Shown piece by piece: positions 58,166 through 64,000 of a stretch of 64,000 nt of DNA. The notes under the pieces were generated by a model. The model was given only the letters and a program-made list of their open reading frames with translations, had not been told where the DNA came from and made no database searches. Position numbers and translations under genes: made by a program. Where the stretch lies: NCBI GenBank assembly GCA_001295865.1, contig LJHW01000008.1, positions 1 to 64,000 of the forward strand, read 5' to 3'. Within the stretch, counting starts at the first letter, position 1, and each line of letters opens with the position of its first letter. This DNA is from a beta proteobacterium AAP65. Lineage in GTDB: Bacteria > Pseudomonadota > Gammaproteobacteria > Burkholderiales > Burkholderiaceae_C.

Positions 58166-59467
58166 ATGAGTGAGCCGCTGGCGCGCGCGCTCTACGCGCT
58201 GCTGCTGCGCCTGGCCACGCCGCTGTTCCTGGCGCGCCTGTGGTGGCGCGGCCGGCGCGAGCCGGCCTACCGCAGCCATTGGGGCGAACGCCTGGGCTGG
58301 CCCGGGGGCGCCACGCCGCCGGTACCGGGGCGGCTGTGGCTGCATGCGGTGTCGCTCGGCGAGACCCTGGCCGCCGCACCGCTGATCCAGGCGTTGCGTG
58401 CGCAAGAGCCCGGCCTGCAGCTGCTGCTGACCCACGGCACCGCCACCGGCCGCGAAGCCGGCGCGAAACTGCTCCAGCCGGGCGATGCCCAAGCCTGGCT
58501 GCCCTATGACACGCCCGGCGCGGTGCGCCGTTTCCTGCGTGCGCACCGGCCGCGCATCGGCGTGCTGATGGAAACCGAGATCTGGCCCGTGCTGCTGCAC
58601 GCGGCGCAAGCCGAAGGCGTGCCTGTGGTGCTGGCGAACGCGCGGCTGTCAGCGCGCAGCGCGCGCAAGGGCCAGCGCCTGGCCGCGCTGCTGCACGGCG
58701 CTGCGGCGCGCCTGAACGCCGTGCTGGCGCAGACCGAGGCCGATGCGCAGCGCCTGCGTGCGGCGGGTGCGCCGCTGGTGCAGGTGATGGGCAACCTCAA
58801 GTTCGACATCACGCCGCGGCCCGAACTGCTGGCGCGCGGCCGGGCCTGGCGTGTGGCGCTCGGCCGGCCGGTGGTGCTGGCCGCCGTCACGCGCGAAGGT
58901 GAAGAAGCACCGCTGCTGGCAGCCTGGGCCGCGCTGCCGGCGGCCGGCCGGCCGCTGCTGCTGCTGGTGCCGCGCCACCCGCAGCGTTTCGACGAGGTGG
59001 CCGCGCTCGTCACACAGGCCGGTTTCAGCCTGCAGCGGCGCAGCCGCTGGGGCGAGGCGCCACCGCCGGCGGCCGCGCAGGCCGATGTCTGGCTGGGCGA
59101 CAGCCTGGGCGAGATGGCGCAGTACTACGCCTGTGCCGATGCGGCCCTGCTCGGCGGCAGTTTTGCGCCACTGGGCGGGCAGAACCTCATCGAGGCCGCG
59201 GCCTGCGGCTGCCCGTTGCTGATGGGCCCGCACACCTTCAACTTTGCGCAGGCGGCTGAAGACGCGCTGGCCGCGGGCGCGGCCGAGCGGGTGGCCGATC
59301 TGCCCACCGCCGTGGCGCGGGCGCTGGCCTGGGTGGCGGGTGATGCGCAGGCCGAGCGCACGCGCAGAGCCGATGCGGCCGTGGTTTTTGCGCAGACCCA
59401 CCGCGGTGCGGCGGCGCGCATGGCCGCGGCGGTGCTGGCGCTGCGGGCGCGGCCGCAGGCACGCTGA
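58166..59467 (+). CDS. waaA: 3-deoxy-D-manno-octulosonic acid (Kdo) transferase
   Basis: This is a 433-residue GT-B glycosyltransferase of the inner membrane. It has an N-terminal anchor, a likely base Glu41 in HWGERLG, METEIWP, and the CMP-Kdo site LGDSLGEM ... GGSFAPLGGQNLIEAA. It adds Kdo to lipid A precursor. It is downstream of algC. ATG 58166 has no strong ribosome-binding site. Confidence 0.93.
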   Translation: MSEPLARALYALLLRLATPLFLARLWWRGRREPAYRSHWGERLGWPGGATPPVPGRLWLHAVSLGETLAAAPLIQALRAQEPGLQLLLTHGTATGREAGAKLLQPGDAQAWLPYDTPGAVRRFLRAHRPRIGVLMETEIWPVLLHAAQAEGVPVVLANARLSARSARKGQRLAALLHGAAARLNAVLAQTEADAQRLRAAGAPLVQVMGNLKFDITPRPELLARGRAWRVALGRPVVLAAVTREGEEAPLLAAWAALPAAGRPLLLLVPRHPQRFDEVAALVTQAGFSLQRRSRWGEAPPPAAAQADVWLGDSLGEMAQYYACADAALLGGSFAPLGGQNLIEAAACGCPLLMGPHTFNFAQAAEDALAAGAAERVADLPTAVARALAWVAGDAQAERTRRADAAVVFAQTHRGAAARMAAAVLALRARPQAR

Positions 59468-59468
59468 G

Positions 59469-59496
59469 CCGCGCCTGGGCGCGTCAGCGCCCGCGG
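59469..59496. terminator. Hairpin between convergent waaA and lipoprotein genes
   Basis: GGGCGC and GCGCCC (six pairs, GTCA loop) extend after a 4-base bulge to CCGC/GCGG. No T run follows on either side, so it may act as a stabilising or Rho-dependent end. Confidence 0.35.
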
Positions 59497-59497
59497 T

Positions 59498-59779
59498 TCA
59501 ACGCTCCGAGGGCAGTTCGGCCGGGATGCTCTTGGCCCACTCCTGGTCGAGCTCGCGGCGCTTGTCGATCTCGGCCTGGTCGCGGCACTTCGTGACGGTC
59601 ATGCGCAGCCCGGTGGGGATCTCGCGGGTGCACACCACACCCGGCGTGTTGCCGGTGTCGGCGCTGGCCACCTGCTTGCCGGCGTAGGACGGCGGCAGGA
59701 TCCGCGTGGGGGGCGTGTGTTCGCAGGCCGCCAGCAGCACGCCGGCTGCGACGAGGGCCAGGGTGGGCAGGGGTTTCAT
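59498..59779 (-). CDS. Small predicted lipoprotein (93 residues)
   Basis: MKPLPTLALVAAGVLLAACEH has a good lipobox (LLAAC, Cys19). The mature 75 residues hold one Cys pair (VVCTRE and TKCRDQ) and a charged end. No family is recognised. GGAG eight bases before ATG 59779 supports this start over the in-frame start at 59812. Anchored in the outer or inner membrane by prediction. Confidence 0.75.
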   Translation of the reverse strand: MKPLPTLALVAAGVLLAACEHTPPTRILPPSYAGKQVASADTGNTPGVVCTREIPTGLRMTVTKCRDQAEIDKRRELDQEWAKSIPAELPSER

Positions 59780-59840
59780 GCCGTTCTCCGCGTGATGACA
59801 AGCCACAAGCATACGGTCTGCACGCTTCGCACCCCACCCC

Positions 59841-61046
59841 TCAGCTGCGCAGCAGCTCCAGCGCCGGAAGCCCGGCGCTGCCGGGTAGCACCTCGCCGTC
59901 GAGCCGGCGGCGCGCCACCTGCAGGTGATCGGTCAGCAGGCCGCGCATCACCGCACGCAGGTCGGTGGTGATGCGCAGGTCGCGGCCCTCGAAGCGCTGT
60001 GCCTTGGCCACGCCCGGCCAGTCGGCCAGCACCCGCCCGCCGCGCACCGCGCCGCCCAGCAGGAAGGCGGCGCCGCCGCTGCCGTGGTCGGTGCCCATGG
60101 TGCCGTTGGGCGTGATCTCGCGTCCGAACTCGGTGGCCACCAGCACCGCGGTGCGGGCCCAGGCGCCGCCAGGCTGCAGGCCTTCACGCAGCGCGGCCAG
60201 CAGCGCGTCGAGCACCCGCAGGTTGTTCGACAGCGCGCCTTGCGGCTGCGCCTGGTTGATGTGGGAATCCCAGCCGCCGAGTTCCAGCACGGCCACTTGC
60301 GAGCCGCGCTGCAGGAACTCGGCCGCCTTGCGGGCCAGCGCCACGCTGCCGGCGCGTGCGGCGTTGAAGCCTGGTGCGGGGGCACCGCCCATGGCCGCCG
60401 GGTTGGCGGCCATGCCCGGCATCTCGCGCAGGCCTTTGGCGCGTGCCAGGGCCTGCGCCAGCGCCGGGTCGCCGCGGTACAGGCTCTCCAGCCGCGTGAC
60501 GAGATCGGCCGAGGGCTCGGGCAGCGCGCTCGGCGCCCAGGTGTCGACATCGCCCGGCCCGCGCAGCACCAGCGGCACGGCGGTTTCCAGCGCCACAGCG
60601 CGCAGCGGCGTGCCGGGCAGCGCGCGGCCTATCCAGCCCGTGTTCAGCTCGTAGGGGCGGCTGCCGCCGCTCTCCAGCACCTGCTGGGCGTCGAAGTGGC
60701 TGCGCTCGCGGTAGGGCAGGCCCACGCCATGCAGCACCAGCGCTTCGCCCTGGCCGTACATCGCATGCAGCTGCGGCAGCAGCGGGTTCAGGGCGAAGGT
60801 GTCGTCCAGGCGCAGCGGGTCACCCGCGAACTGCGCCAGCGCGCCGCGCGCGTCGGCAAAGGCCGGGTCGCCGAGGGCGGGCACGGCGGTCAGGCCGTCC
60901 ATGCCGCCGCGCAGGATGACGAAGACAAAGCGGTTCGCGTCGGGCGCGTTGGCGGGGGTGGCGGCCACGCTGAGGCGGCTGAGGGGGGACAGCGAAGCAG
61001 CGAACGCGGCGCCCAGCAGGTGGCGGCGGTTGAGGGTGTGGCTCAT
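59841..61046 (-). CDS. DUF1501 protein, predicted Tat-exported
   Basis: This is a 401-residue protein. The N-terminus NRRHLLGAAFAASL is a Tat-type twin-arginine signal. The body has ILRGGMDGLT, GWDSH and TEFGREITPNGTMGTDHGSGGAAF. These are DUF1501 signatures, a family with alkaline-phosphatase/sulfatase-like fold features but no firm activity. It is preceded on the same strand by a DUF1800 gene (48 bases), the usual partner. A GGAG site precedes ATG 61046. Confidence 0.88.
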   Translation of the reverse strand: MSHTLNRRHLLGAAFAASLSPLSRLSVAATPANAPDANRFVFVILRGGMDGLTAVPALGDPAFADARGALAQFAGDPLRLDDTFALNPLLPQLHAMYGQGEALVLHGVGLPYRERSHFDAQQVLESGGSRPYELNTGWIGRALPGTPLRAVALETAVPLVLRGPGDVDTWAPSALPEPSADLVTRLESLYRGDPALAQALARAKGLREMPGMAANPAAMGGAPAPGFNAARAGSVALARKAAEFLQRGSQVAVLELGGWDSHINQAQPQGALSNNLRVLDALLAALREGLQPGGAWARTAVLVATEFGREITPNGTMGTDHGSGGAAFLLGGAVRGGRVLADWPGVAKAQRFEGRDLRITTDLRAVMRGLLTDHLQVARRRLDGEVLPGSAGLPALELLRS

Positions 61047-61094
61047 GGTGGGGCTCCGGCAAGAAGGCGGCGGGGTGCGCTGCGGGTGGCGTGC

Positions 61095-62639
61095 TCAGCG
61101 CCGCTGGAACTCGGGCGCCAGCAGCAGCAAGGCCAGGGCCTGCGGGCCGTCGGCGGCACGTTCGATCTGGCGTGCGGTGCTCTCTTGCAGGCGCGGTCCC
61201 AGGCTGGCCTGCGCCAGGTCGCGGGCATCCACCTGGCGGCCCATGCGCGCAGCGGCGCGGGTGGCCCATTCCACGCGTTTCCACACCGCATCCGGGCCCA
61301 GCCACTCGTCGGCGCGGTCGGGCCAGCCGGCGGGCGAGGGGGCGCTCTGCACACGCTGGCCCAGGGCCGCGATGCCGCCGTCGGCGTTGCGGTCGAAGGG
61401 CGTTTCTCCGAGGCCGAGCAGGCGCACGCTGCTGATGACGAACTCCTCCGGCGTCTTCAGCTTCACCGGCTGCGGCGCCCAGGCCTCGGGGGATTCGATG
61501 AGCGTGCGCATCACTTGCGCAAGATCGCCCTCGCTGCGGCGCCAGGTGCTTTCCAAACGCGCCACAAGAGCCGGCGGGGGATCGTCGGCGACGAAGTGCC
61601 GCGCGAGCTTGGTGCAGACAAAACGCGCGGTGGACGGATGCTGTGCCAGGTGGTCGAGCACTTCACGCAGCGCGAGCTGGCCTTCTTCATAACGGCGGCC
61701 GAGCACGGTTTTCGCGCCCGGCTGGTGGAAAGCCGGCTCGAAGCGTGTGGGCGGGATGTCGGCGCCCAAGGCCAGTTCACGCACCGGCACGCGCCAGCCC
61801 GTCAGCACCTTGGCGAACTCGGTCACGTCGGCCTGCGTGTAGCCGCCCCAGCCGCCGTAGGCGCTGCCGCCACCGGCCACGCCCAGCGTGTGCAACTCCA
61901 GCACCTCGCGCGCCAGGTTCTCGTTCAGGCCGGTGATGCGCGGGCCGCGTTCGTTCTCGCCCCGCGGGCGGCGTTGCTGGCGCTGCACCACGGGCGAGTT
62001 GGGGCCGGCGGACTGTTCGTTGTCGAGGTAGCGCAGCATCGCCGGGTGGCGCACCGCGGCCTGCAGCATCTCCGCAAAGGGGCCAGCGACGTGCGGGCGT
62101 ATGGCCTCGCGCTCGAAGGCGCCGACCAGACCGCGGGTGCTGTTCTTGGCCAGCGAGACGGTGAAATGGTTGGCCCAGAACAGCACCAGGCGTTCGGTCA
62201 GCGGCTGCGTGCTGGCCGCGGCGGTGGCCAGGCGGGCGCGGGTGTCGGCCTGCACGGCCCGGCGCAGCGGTTCGAAAGGCACCACGTTGGCCGGTGCGCC
62301 CGGGCGCGCTGGCGCATTCGGGGCGCCCGCCATGGCGTTTTCGGCCATGGCGCCAGACGCCATCGTGTTGCCGGCCCTGTCGCCCGGCGTTGCCGCCACG
62401 GCCATCGCGGCGGCGCGGCGCGGTTCACGCTGCTGCTGCAGGAAGAGCGCGTAGCGGCGCACGCCCTCGGCCGCGCCCACCAGCTCGGTGCCACGCTGCG
62501 GCCCGGCAGGGTGCAGCTGGGCCAACAGCCAGCCGCGGGCGTCGCTGCCGATGGGGGCGAGTTGGGCCTCGCCCAAGCCGAAACGGTGGGCCGCGATGGC
62601 CGCCGCTTGCGCGGTGCTGGAAAGGGTGTCGGGCGTCAT
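61095..62639 (-). CDS. DUF1800 protein
   Basis: This is a 514-residue protein, largely helical, with the family motifs RFGLGE near the start, FWANHFTVS and FARHFV-like stretches (KLARHFVADDPP). No clear signal peptide is seen. The family always sits with DUF1501 proteins, and the pair's role is not established. ATG 62639 with GGAG eight bases upstream is preferred over GTG 62648. Confidence 0.87.
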   Translation of the reverse strand: MTPDTLSSTAQAAAIAAHRFGLGEAQLAPIGSDARGWLLAQLHPAGPQRGTELVGAAEGVRRYALFLQQQREPRRAAAMAVAATPGDRAGNTMASGAMAENAMAGAPNAPARPGAPANVVPFEPLRRAVQADTRARLATAAASTQPLTERLVLFWANHFTVSLAKNSTRGLVGAFEREAIRPHVAGPFAEMLQAAVRHPAMLRYLDNEQSAGPNSPVVQRQQRRPRGENERGPRITGLNENLAREVLELHTLGVAGGGSAYGGWGGYTQADVTEFAKVLTGWRVPVRELALGADIPPTRFEPAFHQPGAKTVLGRRYEEGQLALREVLDHLAQHPSTARFVCTKLARHFVADDPPPALVARLESTWRRSEGDLAQVMRTLIESPEAWAPQPVKLKTPEEFVISSVRLLGLGETPFDRNADGGIAALGQRVQSAPSPAGWPDRADEWLGPDAVWKRVEWATRAAARMGRQVDARDLAQASLGPRLQESTARQIERAADGPQALALLLLAPEFQRR

Positions 62640-62722
62640 GCGGCGCACTCCGGGGTCGTCATGCCGCCGAGTTTGGCGCAGCGCCCGCTACGCCGCGTGT
62701 GCGCGAGGTGAAGAAAGGTGAG

Positions 62723-62750
62723 GCGCGGCGGCCCAGGTGTGCCGCCGCGC
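62723..62750 (-). terminator. Rho-independent-like hairpin after the TolC-family gene
   Basis: GCGCGGCGGC pairs perfectly with GCCGCCGCGC (10 pairs, 8-base loop) 13 bases after the stop on the minus strand. It is followed by CACCTTTCTTCACC, moderately T-rich. Confidence 0.55.
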
Positions 62751-62762
62751 TGCGCCCGGGGC

Positions 62763-64000
62763 TTACTTTGCCAGCAGGCGGTTGATGGCGTCCACGTCGG
62801 TGGGGGCCAGCTGGCCCGAGGCCTGGCGCAGGCGCAGGCTGCCCACCAGCACGTCGTAACGTGCCTTGGCCAGGTCGCGCTGGGTTTGGAAGAGCTGGGT
62901 CTGGGCGTTGAGCACGTCGAGGTTGACGCGCACGCCGACCTTGTAGCCCAGCTGCGTGGCTTCCAGCGCCAGCTTCGACGAGCTCTCGGCGGCTTCCAGC
63001 GCCTTCACCTGCGACAGGCCCGACTGCACACCGAAGTAGGCCGAACGTGTGCCCTGGGCCACGCCGCGGCGCGCGGCTTCCAGGTCGTTGCGCGAGCGCT
63101 CTTCCAGCGACAGCGTTTCCTTGATGCGGTTCTGCGTGGCGCCGCCGGTGTACAGCGGCCAGGTCATCTGCACGCCCACGCTGGCGTTGCTGGCGGTGCC
63201 GGCGCTGCGGTTGAGGTTGGGGGCGCTGCCGCGGTTGTCGTTGGCGCCGATGCTGGCCACGGCGTCCACCGTGGGCAGCTCACCGGCGCGGGCCTTGCCG
63301 GTTTCGAGCTGGGCCACTTCCAGGCCGATGCGCGCGCGGCGCACGCTGGGGTGGCCCTGGTCGGCCAGCGTCACCCACTCTTCGGCATTGGCCGGCACAG
63401 GGTTGGGCAGGGCCACGGGGGCCAGCAGCGGCTTCGGGGCCACATCGGTGCGGCCCACCAGCGTGTCCAGCGCCAGGCGCTTGATGCGCAGGTCGTTTTC
63501 GGCGGCGATCTCCTGCGCCGTGGCGAGGTCGAAACGCGCCTGGGCTTCGCGCGTGTCGGTGATGGTGGCGGTGCCGACCTCGAAGTTGCGCTTGGCCGAG
63601 GCCAGCACCTCGGTGATGGCAGTTTTGTTGGCGCGTGTGGTGGCCAGCGTGTCCTGCGCACCCAGCACGTCGAAGTAGGCCTGGGCCACGCGGATGATCA
63701 GGTCCTGCTCGGCCGTCTCCAGGTCGGCCTGGGCCACCAGCAGCGACTTGCGGGCCTGTTCGATGGTGTAGCCGTTGGCGCGGTTGAACAGCGGGTAGCG
63801 GCCATTGACCGCGGCCGACAGCGTGTTGGTGCCGACACGGCCACCGTTGGCGGGGTCGTCCTGGCGGGCGTTGGCGCCGGCCGTGGCGGTGACGGCCGGG
63901 CGCGCTAGCGCGTCGGCCTGCGCCGCGCGGAACTCCACCGAGGCCACGCTGGCCTTGGCGGCCAGGTAGGTGGCGTCGAAGGCGCGCGCGGCGTCGTACA
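62763..64000 (-). CDS. tolC: TolC-family outer-membrane channel, 5' partial
   Basis: The frame is open to the window's end, so the N-terminus is missing (413 codons visible, in frame from 63998). The visible part has the two helical hairpin repeats of TolC with GYTIEQARKSLLVAQADLE, AQAYFDVLGAQ and, in the second half, RSAYFGVQSGLSQV and ATQLGYKVGVRVNLDVLNA (each quoted in part). It ends near DAINRLLAK. It forms the outer-membrane duct for type I secretion and efflux. A hairpin terminator follows. It is probably the last gene of its operon. Confidence 0.9.
   Translation of the reverse strand, partial: YDAARAFDATYLAAKASVASVEFRAAQADALARPAVTATAGANARQDDPANGGRVGTNTLSAAVNGRYPLFNRANGYTIEQARKSLLVAQADLETAEQDLIIRVAQAYFDVLGAQDTLATTRANKTAITEVLASAKRNFEVGTATITDTREAQARFDLATAQEIAAENDLRIKRLALDTLVGRTDVAPKPLLAPVALPNPVPANAEEWVTLADQGHPSVRRARIGLEVAQLETGKARAGELPTVDAVASIGANDNRGSAPNLNRSAGTASNASVGVQMTWPLYTGGATQNRIKETLSLEERSRNDLEAARRGVAQGTRSAYFGVQSGLSQVKALEAAESSSKLALEATQLGYKVGVRVNLDVLNAQTQLFQTQRDLAKARYDVLVGSLRLRQASGQLAPTDVDAINRLLAK

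Noticed and set aside
1..64000. CRISPR arrays, insertion sequences, prophage or integrative elements
   Set aside because: No spaced identical repeats, transposase, integrase or attachment duplication was seen; the tRNA-Arg has no element beside it.

Overview
The window is very GC-rich, densely packed bacterial DNA. Its gene content points to a betaproteobacterium of the order Burkholderiales, perhaps a Rubrivivax/Leptothrix/Ideonella-type lineage. The markers are a COQ7-type ubiquinone hydroxylase, a paired MoxR ATPase and CoxE-like VWA protein, a c4-type cytochrome, an algC-like phosphomutase beside waaA, a ctpA-moeB pair and an Ada-AlkA fusion. The taxonomic placement is inference from protein families and codon style. 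No insertion sequences, prophage, integrase, CRISPR array or rRNA were seen. One tRNA (Arg, CCT) is present. No gap between genes exceeds 300 bases; the largest is 4704-4981.

Layout. 1-5.6 kb (+): the 3' part of a DCC(DUF393)-COQ7 fusion, a DUF4149 membrane protein, a DUF429 protein overlapping a ligase-associated DEXH helicase, and a secreted thermonuclease with a tiny coupled ORF. 5.6-11 kb: a peptide-type solute-binding protein and a C26 glutamine-amidotransferase-like hydrolase (-), divergent from an RsbQ/KAI2-like hydrolase followed by a PAS hybrid histidine kinase (+). 11-18.7 kb: a trypsin-like protease and FHA membrane protein (-), a SulP transporter (+), a cell-wall amidase (-) and a chemoreceptor with a probable sigma-28 promoter (-). 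18.8-26 kb: arginase, a LOG-family protein, MoeB/ThiF and CtpA (-), then a divergent ferric-iron ABC transporter pair around a Fur-box-like site. 26-37.3 kb (-): a likely long operon moxR, GNAT, S9 peptidase, VWA, tamA, tamB, whose last codons run into tRNA-Arg. 37.4-43 kb: a dihaem cytochrome, an alkylation-repair operon (ada-alkA, ogt, EamA exporter), a small hypothetical protein and a DEAD-box helicase. 42.9-56.6 kb (-): a LytS-type kinase and LytTR regulator directly upstream of a 3869-residue glycine-rich autotransporter. 56.7-64 kb: algC and waaA (+), then a small lipoprotein, DUF1501 and DUF1800 proteins and the 3' part of a TolC-family channel (-).

How the parts fit. Much of the window concerns the cell envelope. 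TamA/TamB assemble outer-membrane proteins and could serve the giant autotransporter. AlgC and WaaA feed surface polysaccharide and LPS core synthesis. The amidase, CtpA and TolC remodel wall and outer membrane. The LytS/LytTR pair is placed to control the giant adhesin.

Two observations stand out. The first is the giant autotransporter: about 44 copies of an AQS(I/V)GGGGG-centred unit, split by an inserted duplicated AB repeat module. The second is a window-wide pattern in which ten transcription-unit starts have a -10-like hexamer (TANNNT in nine, CACAAT in one) 6-8 bases before the ATG and no ribosome-binding site, which suggests frequent leaderless mRNAs.
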